From CAWHJN01 sp963829705 (GTDB lineage: Bacteria > Bacteroidota > Rhodothermia > Rhodothermales > BA12), in assembly GCA_963829705.1 (NCBI GenBank), contig CAWHJN010000005.1, forward strand, positions 372,001 to 436,000: a stretch of 64,000 bases of DNA, read 5' to 3'. The notes beneath the pieces are model-generated. The model was not told where the DNA came from, did not search any database, and worked only from the letters and a program-made list of their open reading frames with translations. Shown here one piece after another: positions 27,450 through 35,647 of the stretch; the first letter of the stretch is position 1; the number at the start of each line of letters is the position of its first letter. A program made the translations under genes and the position numbers.

Positions 27450-29545
27450 TGTCCAACCTCGCGCCTGCGCCGCCCGTGCTGAACTCGCCGTCCATTCTCG
27501 GGCGGCTGAGGAGCGGGCAGACGCTCGTGGCGCTCGTGGTGGTGACGGTGCTGCTGGTGATGGTGGTGCCGCTGCCGGAGTTTCTGCTGGATCTGCTGCT
27601 GGCGACCAACATCGCCATTTCGCTGGCCGTCCTGCTCACGTCGTTCTACGCACGGCGGCCACTCGAATTCGCCATCTTCCCCGGCCTGCTGCTCGTCACG
27701 ACGCTGTTCCGGCTCTCGCTCAACGTGGCGTCCACGCGCCTCATCCTCGGCAAAGGGCAGGCAGGGGCGCTCATCGATGCGTTTGGCGAGTTCGTGGTGG
27801 CGGGCAACTACATCGTCGGCGCGATCATCTTCATCGTGCTCGTGATCATCAACTTCGTGGTCATCACGAAAGGCTCGGGGCGCATCGCGGAAGTCGGCGC
27901 GCGCTTCACGCTCGACGCCATGCCGGGCAAGCAAATGGCCATCGACGCCGACCTGAACGCGGGTCTTCTCGACGAGAAAGAAGCCCGCACGCGGCGCGAG
28001 GAAGTCGCCCGTGAGGCGGATTTCTACGGCGCGATGGACGGCGCGAGCAAGTTCGTGCGCGGCGACGCGATGGCGGGCCTCATCATCACGGCCATCAACA
28101 TCGTCGGCGGACTCGTCATCGGCGTGGTGCAGTTCGACCTCGGCATCGCCGACGCGGCGGCCAAGTTCACGCTGCTGTCGATTGGCGACGGGCTGGTGTC
28201 GCAGATCCCGAGCCTGCTCATTTCCACCGCCGCCGGTATCATCGTCTCGCGCGCATCGAGCGACGGCGAGCTGGCCGACGACGTGCGGTTGCAGCTTTTC
28301 AGCAAATCGCAGCCCATCCTCATCACCGCCGGTTTTCTGGGGCTGATCGGGCTTGTGCCGGGTCTGCCCATCCTGCCGTTCTGGATGCTCGCGGGCGGAC
28401 TGCTGTTCGTGGGGCGCGGCATCGCGCAGAACGAGACGAAGGTAGAGGAGGCCGAGGCCACGAAGGCGCTCGAAGCCGCGCAGCCCGAAGAGGCCGCGCA
28501 GCAGCAACCGGCGGATCTGCTGATGGTCGATCCGCTCGAACTGGAGATCGACTACGCGCTGATTTCGCTCGTGGACCCGCAGCAGAACGGCGACCTCCTG
28601 GAGCGCGTCAAGATGCTCAGGCAGCAACTGGCGCTCGAACTCGGCCTCGTCATCCCGCCCATCCGCATCCGCGACAACGTGGGGCTGGGCGCGAACCAGT
28701 ACGTCATCAAGCTGCGCGGCAACCCCATCGGCGGCGGTGAGGTGCTGCCGGGCTACCACCTCGCGCTGCTGCTCGACGAAACCGGCGACGCGCCGCCCGG
28801 CATCCACGTCAAAGACCCGACCTTCGGTTTACCGGCGGTGTGGGTGGCCGAGCGCAACCTCGGCGACGCCGAGCGCATGGGCCTGACGGTGATCGAAGCG
28901 CCCGCCGTCATCACGACGCACCTGCTCGAAGTCCTGCGCAAAAACGCCCACAGGCTGCTCGACCGGCAGGAGGTCAAAAAGCTCACCGACAAGGTCAAAG
29001 AAACCGCGCCCGCGCTCATCGAGGAGTTGATCCCGAACGTGCTGCCGCTCGGCTCCATCCAGAAGGTCTTCAAGCGGTTGTTGCAGGAGCGCATCCCCAT
29101 CCGCGACCTCGTGACGATCCTCGAAACGCTGGCCGACTACGCGCCGCACACCAAGCACATCGACGTGCTCATCGAGTACACGCGCAACGCCCTCGCGCCG
29201 ACGATCACGCGGCAGTTTCAGGGGGCGGACGAGAGCATCCACGCCTTCGTGCTCGACGCGATGCTGGAGCAGTTGCTCTTGCACAAGGCCGAGGTGGGCG
29301 AACTGAACCCGAACACGCTGGGCCTGGAGCCCGAACGCGCCGAGCAGTTCGCCCAGGAAGCCGACCGGCTCTCGAAAAAGATCATCTCGACGGGCCGCGC
29401 CGCCGTGCTGTTGACCTCACCCGTGCTGCGCGCGACGGTCTACAACTTCCTCTCGCCGACGGTCGGCGATCTGGCGGTGCTGAGCTACAACGACCTGCAG
29501 ATCGACGCGCACATCGAAGTCGTCGACGCGCTCAAGATCGGGTGA
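27449..29545 (+). CDS. flhA: Flagellar export component FlhA
   Basis: 698 aa. The N-terminal half has about eight membrane helices with the FHIPEP region (RFTLDAMPGKQMAIDADLNAGLL, RREEVAREADFYGAMDGASKFVRGDA). The C-terminal half is the cytoplasmic nonameric ring domain that receives export chaperones (VIEAPAVITTHLLEVLRKNAHRLLDRQEV, LQERIPIRDLVTILETLADYAP). The start at 27449 gives the usual length. The last 91 bases (29455-29545) are repeated at 31841-31931 beyond a minus-strand gene pair, as if a cassette had been inserted at the very end of this gene while leaving a complete reading frame. Confidence 0.95.
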   Translation: MSNLAPAPPVLNSPSILGRLRSGQTLVALVVVTVLLVMVVPLPEFLLDLLLATNIAISLAVLLTSFYARRPLEFAIFPGLLLVTTLFRLSLNVASTRLILGKGQAGALIDAFGEFVVAGNYIVGAIIFIVLVIINFVVITKGSGRIAEVGARFTLDAMPGKQMAIDADLNAGLLDEKEARTRREEVAREADFYGAMDGASKFVRGDAMAGLIITAINIVGGLVIGVVQFDLGIADAAAKFTLLSIGDGLVSQIPSLLISTAAGIIVSRASSDGELADDVRLQLFSKSQPILITAGFLGLIGLVPGLPILPFWMLAGGLLFVGRGIAQNETKVEEAEATKALEAAQPEEAAQQQPADLLMVDPLELEIDYALISLVDPQQNGDLLERVKMLRQQLALELGLVIPPIRIRDNVGLGANQYVIKLRGNPIGGGEVLPGYHLALLLDETGDAPPGIHVKDPTFGLPAVWVAERNLGDAERMGLTVIEAPAVITTHLLEVLRKNAHRLLDRQEVKKLTDKVKETAPALIEELIPNVLPLGSIQKVFKRLLQERIPIRDLVTILETLADYAPHTKHIDVLIEYTRNALAPTITRQFQGADESIHAFVLDAMLEQLLLHKAEVGELNPNTLGLEPERAEQFAQEADRLSKKIISTGRAAVLLTSPVLRATVYNFLSPTVGDLAVLSYNDLQIDAHIEVVDALKIG

Positions 29546-29589
29546 CGGCAGAACCTCGTCAGGCTTCTAAAACCTGGCGGGTTTGGCGC

Positions 29590-30075
29590 TCAGACCAGCG
29601 AGAAGAATAACTCGTCGCCCGGCTCCAGGTGCTCGTAGGCACGCAGGTACTCACGGATGGTGCTGGCGTGGTCTTTCTCTTGCAGCACCGGCCAGTCGAG
29701 CGCTGCGATCTCACGCATGTTCTCGGCCGCTCGCACGGTCTCTTCGGCAGTAGCGCCGCGCACAGGCAGGTCGCCTGAATCGTACCATTCACTGCTGGGG
29801 TCGCGGCTGACGAACAGGTTGCCACCGATGAGCGCGAGTTTGTACGGGTCGTCGCTCGTGTCGAGCCAGAAGTCGCGCCTGTGATGCAAGCTCTCGGGCA
29901 AGCCACGCAGCGCCTCGTAAAGACGTACGGCACCTATGTAGCTGCTGTAAAGCGTCTTTTTGTAGCGTCTCTTGTAGAAAAGATCATCAATGTCGTCGAG
30001 CACACCGCTACGAGCCACGATCCAGTCGTAGGTACTGGGTGGACAAAGACCAAACGTGAGCCAGTTGTTTGCCAT
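29590..30075 (-). CDS. Small protein, candidate immunity partner of the upstream nuclease-like lipoprotein
   Basis: 161 aa beginning MANNWLTFGLCPPSTYDWIV and ending in an acidic, aromatic tail (YEHLEPGDELFFSLV). There is no signal peptide or membrane helix. I do not recognise the family. It starts 11 bases after the stop of the 546-aa lipoprotein gene, is small, soluble and acidic, and has lower GC than the flagellar genes. That is the usual position and profile of an immunity gene behind a toxin, but the assignment is by context only. Confidence 0.6.
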   Translation of the reverse strand: MANNWLTFGLCPPSTYDWIVARSGVLDDIDDLFYKRRYKKTLYSSYIGAVRLYEALRGLPESLHHRRDFWLDTSDDPYKLALIGGNLFVSRDPSSEWYDSGDLPVRGATAEETVRAAENMREIAALDWPVLQEKDHASTIREYLRAYEHLEPGDELFFSLV

Positions 30076-30086
30076 ATCATCGTCTG

Positions 30087-31727
30087 TCAGATGCGCGGAT
30101 CACCTGGCGCGCGATCCCTTCCTTGCGTGTGCGCGTCGCAGTCCCAGAACATGGGCGCGATGGTCTCTATCGTCATGTCCTTCGGCAGCGCATCCGTGGC
30201 ACGCCCGAGCCAGTCGGTCAACTCGGTCTGGAGCAAGGGAAAGTCATTCAGCGAGCGAAAAACGATGTTACGGTACGATTTGCCTGCCAGAAGAGGCTGA
30301 TTGGAGATCTTCATGTGCAGCACCGCGACTCCTTTATCGTTTGCGTGATCGAGTATCGCCTGGTGATAATCTATCCCGCTGCCGCTGTCTCTTTTGCCGA
30401 TCCACCAGTCCCGGTCTTCGCGCCGCGTGGGGTCAGGATGCCCAGGATTGTCGGGCATGGTGTTCTGCGAGACGATGATGTAGACGGGGCCGGGACCGTA
30501 ATAATGCGAGGCCGGATAGTCGCGCTTGTAGCGCGCGTTCTCGGAAGCAAGAAAGTCGATGTGGGCAATTGCTTGATCAAACCTCTCCTCGCTATCCATT
30601 GGAGAAGTGCCGGTAAACTTGGCTTCCATGACTACATCCACATAACCATTGAGCCGGTTGCCATTGTAATCGTAGTTCAGTGTCATGTAGCCGTCGAAGC
30701 CAAACGGGTTTACCGAGCCGTTTGATGTCAGAAAGCGATCCACGCGGCCTGTCCCCATACCGCCGAAGAGAAAGTCTGCGATGTTGCGCTCGTAGTTGAA
30801 GTCTTGATCCTTTGGGGCAACGTCGCACTTCTCCTGCATCATCTCTTCCAGACTCTTTTTTGTCTCCGTCGGCCCGATCACCGGCACCTTCTCGGGCTGT
30901 GGCTGTGGCTGGTTGTAGCCGGGGTCGCCCGTGCTGCCGCTACCAGAAGTACCACCGTAGCCACCTGTGCCTCCACTGGAGCCTGTACCGCCCCCGTCGC
31001 CTTCCTCGTAGCACGTCCACTGCTCACCCCAGCGCGGCCAGCACTGCTCGTCCGAGCCGTCCATCTCCCACCCCATGCACACCTGGCCGATGGGAACGCT
31101 CACCACGTCGCACATCTCGGTGGCCATCACTTTGCCAAGCCCGCCTATCTCACACGGTTTCCGCTCGATCTCGAACGCCACCGGATCCGCGCCGGGCGCG
31201 TAGAAAGCGCCGCGCTCGAACGCGTGCGTGACGCTGCGCGTGGCGACCTTCATCGGCTGCGCGTAGGCGGCATCCGCGAGCCAGTGCCGCACGAGCGATG
31301 GCCCAGCATCATGGGCGATGGAGTCCGGGCTGACGAACTCGACGATGTGGCCGTGCGTGACGCTACCGTCGGCATCAAGTACGACGGCGAGCACACGCAG
31401 AAAGTAGACACGGGCGTCGTAGCGAACCTGAGCGTCGCGCCAGACCGTCGTGACGAGTGCGCGCTGCCCATCGTCGGTGGTGACGAGCGTGCCCTTGTCC
31501 CAGTCGGGGTAGAAGCGGCGAAGGGCATCGTCGCCTGACTTGCCGAGCGAGGCGGTCTGCGTGTCGAACCACTTCTGCGCGGCGGTGACGAGTTCGGTGG
31601 AGGCGCTTTGCTGCGCGGTCTCGTCGTGCGTGAAGGTGTCGCAGGCCGCGAGCGTGAAGAGAAAGCAGGCGGCAAGGACGAGCGCGAGGCGGCTACTCAG
31701 GCTGCAGGGGGGGATTTTGGGGGGCAT
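30087..31727 (-). CDS. Lipoprotein with C-terminal PD-(D/E)xK nuclease-like domain, toxin candidate
   Basis: 546 aa. The lipobox is TLAAC (Cys29). A ~200-residue N-terminal region follows, then a Gly/Ser-rich linker (about 235-275, GGGTGSSGGTGGYGG type), then a ~270-residue C-terminal domain of visibly lower GC. That domain contains GYVDVVMEAKFTG, where D364, E368 and K370 fit the D-x(n)-E-x-K core of restriction-endonuclease-fold enzymes found in many polymorphic toxins. The order of anchor, variable linker, nuclease-like tip and small downstream gene fits a toxin-immunity pair. The nuclease reading rests on one motif and could be wrong. A start at 31727 puts the signal first. Confidence 0.6.
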   Translation of the reverse strand: MPPKIPPCSLSSRLALVLAACFLFTLAACDTFTHDETAQQSASTELVTAAQKWFDTQTASLGKSGDDALRRFYPDWDKGTLVTTDDGQRALVTTVWRDAQVRYDARVYFLRVLAVVLDADGSVTHGHIVEFVSPDSIAHDAGPSLVRHWLADAAYAQPMKVATRSVTHAFERGAFYAPGADPVAFEIERKPCEIGGLGKVMATEMCDVVSVPIGQVCMGWEMDGSDEQCWPRWGEQWTCYEEGDGGGTGSSGGTGGYGGTSGSGSTGDPGYNQPQPQPEKVPVIGPTETKKSLEEMMQEKCDVAPKDQDFNYERNIADFLFGGMGTGRVDRFLTSNGSVNPFGFDGYMTLNYDYNGNRLNGYVDVVMEAKFTGTSPMDSEERFDQAIAHIDFLASENARYKRDYPASHYYGPGPVYIIVSQNTMPDNPGHPDPTRREDRDWWIGKRDSGSGIDYHQAILDHANDKGVAVLHMKISNQPLLAGKSYRNIVFRSLNDFPLLQTELTDWLGRATDALPKDMTIETIAPMFWDCDAHTQGRDRAPGDPRI

Positions 31728-31840
31728 CGAATCGGTAAAGAGGGTGGAGGTGGGACGGAACGCGCGGCGAAAAAACCGCGTCAATATGAGGAGTACGCAG
31801 TGGACTGGATAATTCAGGTTGTGCGGCGCAAAAAAGTGCT

Positions 31841-31931
31841 GCCGACGGTGGGCGACCTGGCCGTGCTGAGCTACAACGACCTGCAGATCGACGCGCACAT
31901 CGAAGTCGTGGACGCGCTCAAGATCGGGTGA
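31841..31931 (+). pseudogene. Displaced duplicate of the flhA 3' end
   Basis: Ninety-one bases match 29455-29545 with four differences, all at third codon positions and all silent (Val, Asp, Ala, Val codons). The encoded tail PTVGDLAVLSYNDLQIDAHI... is identical and ends at the same stop codon. It has no start or body of its own. It marks the right edge of the inserted toxin-like pair. Confidence 0.85.
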
Positions 31932-32231
31932 GGGTTGAGCGCCACAACATGACGAGCGTACAGGTAGATGAGCAGAAGGTGAGCCCTTTTCAGTCTGGTG
32001 GAAGCCTTCGGAGTAGGATAGCTTGCTCGTAGTCGCCATTCCCCCATCTGGCTCTCCATGACCTTCTCGATCTCCCGCGTGTCCGTGTCGTGCCGCTCGT
32101 CGGTGCTGTGCCGCTCGCGTCGTCCTCCTACGTCGCGCGTGCGCCGCCGTCTCAGGGTGCTGCGCCGGTGGGGAACGCCCCGGCTGCTGGCGGCCTGACA
32201 CGTCGCTGACCCCACAGCGAACCAGACAAAC

Positions 32232-32267
32232 CCCGAGGTGACACCGCGTGCCTCGGGTTTTTCTTTT
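32232..32267 (+). terminator. Rho-independent terminator before flhF
   Basis: CCCGAGG (32232-32238) pairs with CCTCGGG (32251-32257), followed by TTTTTCTTTT. It probably ended the flhA transcript before the insertion moved it 2.4 kb downstream of the current flhA stop. Confidence 0.85.
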
Positions 32268-32344
32268 GAGGCGGGTGCAGCACCCGGCGGAGAGGCTGGC
32301 ACGATCTCCGCATAACGAGTGCGTGACGATTCAGTCCGCCTCCT

Positions 32345-33645
32345 ATGAACCTCAAGACGCTCACCGGCTCCTCCATCCACGCTGCGTTGCAGGAAGCGCG
32401 CAGCCTGTTTGGCGACCACGTGGTGCTGCTGGAATCCGCTGCACCGCGCGACGGGCAGCCCGCCCGCATCACCGTGATGGCCGATGGGGCCGCGCTGGAT
32501 ACCGCCGCCACGCCGCGCCGCGCCGCGCCCACTCCGGCACGAGTTCCTGCCCTTGCGGAAGACGCTGCCGGTCGGCGGACGGAAAACGTTTCCACCCGCG
32601 CCGGTGCGCGCATCGACTGGTCTACCGACGACGAAGTGCCGTCTGGCCGCCCGTCGGTACCGGCCCTCGGGCCTGCGGCGCGCGGCACGCTCTACCCGTC
32701 GCGCAGCGCCGCGCTCGCCCCGGCGGCACCTGCCGCGCCCGCGCCGCCCGCACTCACCGCGAGCGACATCGAACACCTTCTGGCCGCGCCCCTCCAGGCC
32801 CTGCAGGCACGCCTCGACGCGATGGAGCGGCGCTTCGGCGCGGCCATCATCGGCGCGGCGCACGCCTTCGCGGCGCACCCGCTCTTCGCCGCGCTGCTGG
32901 CGCAGGGGATGCGCCCGCAGACGGCGACCGACGCTGTTCGACGCGCTCGCGCAGAAAGGCTTCGGCCCGGACAGCGACGAGGCTTCGCTGCGCTGGGGGC
33001 TGGCGCAGGAGATGCGCCGCCGCCTCGACGCCACGGCTCCGCGCCGGTCGGTGGGCACGCAGCTGTTTATCGGGCCGAGCGGGGCGGGCAAAACGTCGCT
33101 CCTCATCAAGCTCGCCCAGCACACCGGCTTCTTCGGTCGCCGAAAGCACGGGCATCATCGTGATCTTGCCCGAGGACGAAGACCTGTTCCACCAGCCCGT
33201 GGACGTGTACCGCCGCTTCGGGCTGGCCGTCATGAGCGTCGAGCATCCCAGCCAGATGCCCGCCGCGCTCGACAAGTTGCGCGGCTTCGACCAGATTCTC
33301 ATCGACACGCCGCCGCTGCCGCTCCGGCCCGAGGCCATGCGGCCCGCGCTCGCGCACCTCAAGGCGATGGCCGCGCCCATCATGCCGCTCCAGGTCAACC
33401 TCGTCGTGAGTGCGGCCTCCGCGCTCGAAGGCTTCGCGCCCGGCGTGTTCGACAAGATGCCGCTCGCCCCCGACGCCGTCGCGCTCACGCACCTCGACGA
33501 AACCAGCGGTTGGGGCCGCGTGGCCGAGTGGCTGATGGCCCTCGCCCGGCCCGTGCCGTTCGTCACGAGCGGCCCGCGCACCCCCCACGACCTCTATTCC
33601 TATTCCCCGACGTGGTTCGTCGAGGAGATGATGCAGCTCGGATGA
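32345..33645 (+). CDS. flhF: Flagellar SRP-like GTPase FlhF, with two apparent +1 frameshifts
   Basis: The N-terminus (MNLKTLTGSSIHAALQEARS, then LFGDHVVLLES) and Pro/Ala linker fit FlhF. The GTPase part includes a Walker A motif, FIGPSGAGKTSLLIKLAQHT, and later DQILIDTPPLPLRPEAM and ALTHLDETSGWGRVAEWL. These pieces lie in three frames: the frame changes near 32930 (ATD to LFDALAQKGF) and near 33148 (FFGRRK to TGIIVILPEDED). Removing one base at each site would restore a ~433-aa protein. FlhF directs polar flagellum placement with FlhG. It overlaps flhG at 33642-33645 (ATGA). Confidence 0.75.
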
Positions 33646-34415
33646 AACGCGACACCACCACCCTCGCCATCGTCAGCGGAAAAGGCGGCGTCGGCAAAAG
33701 CGTCCTCGCCGCCAACCTCGCCGAAACCCTCGCCTGGGCCGGCCACCGCGTGGCTGTGCTCGACGCCGACCTCGGCCAGGGCGCGCAAGCCGTCCTGTTC
33801 AACGAAGGCCCATCGGCCAGCATCTACGACTGCGTGACGAAAAGAGCGGGCGCCGAGGCGTGTTTCCACGAGACCGCGTCGGGCGTGACGCTCGTCGAAG
33901 GCGCATCCGAACCTGTCGAAGAGCCGACGCCCGCACTGTTCGACGGGCTCGACGAGGCGCTGATGGAACTGCGTGCCACGCACCGCTTCGTCCTCATCGA
34001 CGCCCCCGCCGGGAGCGACACGACGGTCCGCTGGGCACTCGACCGCGCCGACTTCGGCCTGCTCGTCGTCGTGGGCGAACCCACTGCCATCGCGGATGCC
34101 TACCGGCTGGCGAAGACCATCTGGACGCTCGACCCCGACTACCCGCTCGCGCTCGTCGTCAACCACGCCGATACCGCCGTCGAGGCAGAGAGCGTGGCAG
34201 AGCGCTTCGCGTCCATCACCCGGCAGTTCACCGACCGTGTGCCCGCCTACCTGGGCTGGGTGCCGTTCGCGCCCGCCATCCGGCAGTCGGTGCGCGCGCA
34301 GACGCCTGCCGTGCGCGCGCACGCGAGCGTGCGGCCCTACTTCAGCGCGCTCGCGCAGGTGATCGACGCGGGCCGGGTTTCGTTGCCCGCCGCCGTGTCG
34401 CTGTCGCACACCTGA
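33642..34415 (+). CDS. flhG: MinD-like ATPase FlhG (FleN), flagellar number control
   Basis: 257 aa. Deviant Walker A KGGVGKS at 14-20 with the signature lysine, then VLDADLGQGAQAVLF and FVLIDAPAGSDTT. FlhG controls flagellar number and stimulates the FlhF GTPase. It overlaps flhF by four bases. No DQAxxLR-type FlhF-activating N-terminal helix is evident, so it is short at the N-terminus compared with Bacillus FlhG. Confidence 0.88.
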   Translation: MKRDTTTLAIVSGKGGVGKSVLAANLAETLAWAGHRVAVLDADLGQGAQAVLFNEGPSASIYDCVTKRAGAEACFHETASGVTLVEGASEPVEEPTPALFDGLDEALMELRATHRFVLIDAPAGSDTTVRWALDRADFGLLVVVGEPTAIADAYRLAKTIWTLDPDYPLALVVNHADTAVEAESVAERFASITRQFTDRVPAYLGWVPFAPAIRQSVRAQTPAVRAHASVRPYFSALAQVIDAGRVSLPAAVSLSHT

Positions 34416-34447
34416 TCCGTCCCTCTTTTCCGTAACCGCTCGCTGCC

Positions 34448-34756
34448 ATGTCCGCCGCTACCGCCTCCGCTTCCCACGAAACCGCCACCCCTGCCGCCGC
34501 GCTGGCGCTGCTGACGCAGGTGAGCGCTGCCGCGGCGCTCATCGTGTTCGTGCGCGATCTGTGGCTGCTCTCGCCGCTGGACCACGCGCTGGTGTCGGCG
34601 GGAGCCGTGGGCGTGGGCACCTACCTCGCGCTCCTCTGCGGCTACTTCGTGGTCCGCCGCATCCTCGATATGCCCGCGGCCGATGCCGCCGACGATTCCG
34701 AAACCGCCTCCGAGTCCGCCGCCGCGACGGCTGAATCCTCCCCTGCAACCGCCTGA
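34448..34756 (+). CDS. Small two-helix membrane protein in the flagellar operon
   Basis: 102 aa. An Ala-rich N-terminus, two membrane helices (about 17-38 and 47-70, TQVSAAAALIVFVRDLWLL and VSAGAVGVGTYLALLCGYFVV), and an acidic Ala/Ser/Glu tail. I do not recognise a family. It lies between flhG and fliA with gaps of 32 and 28 bases, so it is almost certainly co-transcribed with them. Confidence 0.65.
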   Translation: MSAATASASHETATPAAALALLTQVSAAAALIVFVRDLWLLSPLDHALVSAGAVGVGTYLALLCGYFVVRRILDMPAADAADDSETASESAAATAESSPATA

Positions 34757-34784
34757 CGCACGGCCCTAGCCCCATCTTCCGACC

Positions 34785-35558
34785 ATGTCTGACGCGCTTC
34801 AAACCCTCGTCGAAACGTATCTCGACGCTCCCACGCCGCGCAACCGCGAGGCCGTCGTGCTCGACGCCGTGCGCCTCGTGCGCGCCCTCGTGGGCCGTAT
34901 CAACCTGCCCGATTCGCCCCTCGCCACGCGCGAAGACCTCGAAGGGGCGGGCTTGCTCGGGCTGATGCAGGCCCTGGATTCGTACAGCCTGGGCCACGGG
35001 ACGCTCTTCGCCACGCACGCCTACCGCCGTGTGCAGGGCGCGCTGCTCGATTACCTCCGGGAGATCGACCCGCTGTCGCGCTCGCGCCGGAAAAAGCTGG
35101 CCGAGGCGCAGACCGCCATCGACACGCTGCAGCAGATGCTCGAAGCCGAGCCGTCCGACGAGGACGTGGCCGACTTCATGGGCATCGCGCTGGCCGAGTA
35201 CCACACGCTGATGCGGCAGGCGCAGGTGCGCTTCGCCACGTCGCTCGACCACCCGATGGGCGACGAGGGCGAGGGCTTCACGCTGCTCGAAACCGTCGAG
35301 GACGAGAGCGGCGGCGAGGGCTTCGAGGCCGTCGAGCGCGCCTCGGCCATCAAGGCCGTGCAGGCGCTGATGCAGCACCTCCCCGAGCGCGAGCGCGTGA
35401 TTCTGGCACTCTACTACTACGAAAACCTGACGCTGCGCGAGATCGGGCAGGTGCTCAACCTCACCGAGGCCCGCATCTCGCAGATCCTCGGCAAAACGCT
35501 CCTGCGCCTGCGCGCGGGCGTCGAGCACGTGCATGAGGGGGTAAAGGGCGACTGGTGA
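34785..35558 (+). CDS. fliA: Flagellar sigma factor FliA (sigma-28)
   Basis: 257 aa with sigma regions 2 (DLEGAGLLGLMQALDSYSLGHGTLFATHAYRRVQGALLDYLR), 3 (DPLSRSRRKKLAEAQTAIDTL) and 4 (HLPERERVILALYYYENLTLREIGQVLNLTEARISQI). It directs RNA polymerase to late flagellar genes. The anti-sigma factor FlgM is not in the window. The last residues GVKGDW are encoded by a GGGTAAAGGGCGACTGG copy of the 3'-end repeat, so the native C-terminus was probably a few residues different. Confidence 0.93.
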   Translation: MSDALQTLVETYLDAPTPRNREAVVLDAVRLVRALVGRINLPDSPLATREDLEGAGLLGLMQALDSYSLGHGTLFATHAYRRVQGALLDYLREIDPLSRSRRKKLAEAQTAIDTLQQMLEAEPSDEDVADFMGIALAEYHTLMRQAQVRFATSLDHPMGDEGEGFTLLETVEDESGGEGFEAVERASAIKAVQALMQHLPERERVILALYYYENLTLREIGQVLNLTEARISQILGKTLLRLRAGVEHVHEGVKGDW

Positions 35559-35570
35559 CGAGTGACGGGT
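35537..35570. repeat. 3'-end repeat overlapping the fliA stop (GGGTGA type)
   Basis: GGGGTAAAGGGCGACTGGTG and then ACGAGTGACGGGTG match arms of the repeat after flgE and before 63437. The opposite side (about 35610-35640) carries a CGTCTTCCGCGTTCCCACCTTCCC stretch of the other subtype, so this copy looks like a hybrid. Confidence 0.55.
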
Positions 35571-35647
35571 GCAGTGATGCGTAGGGCGGGGCAGGGTGGT
35601 GCGCCTCTACAGCGTCCCCGTTCGTCTTCCGCGTTCCCACCTTCCCC

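Larger units (their letters stand above)
31728..32344. other. Region between the lipoprotein gene and flhF
   Basis: 617 bases. It holds the promoter side of the minus-strand lipoprotein gene, the displaced flhA tail (31841-31931), about 300 bases without a convincing gene, and a strong terminator at 32232-32267. A 47-codon Arg/Ser-rich frame at 32057-32200 exists but has no support. Confidence 0.5.

Noticed and set aside
31841..31931. Second flhA gene
   Set aside because: Only the last 91 bases are present, without start or body, so it is a displaced end and not a paralogue.
32057..32200. 47-codon Arg/Ser-rich frame upstream of flhF
   Set aside because: Composition is what random GC-rich sequence gives, there is no homologous hint, and it lies in a leftover intergenic stretch.
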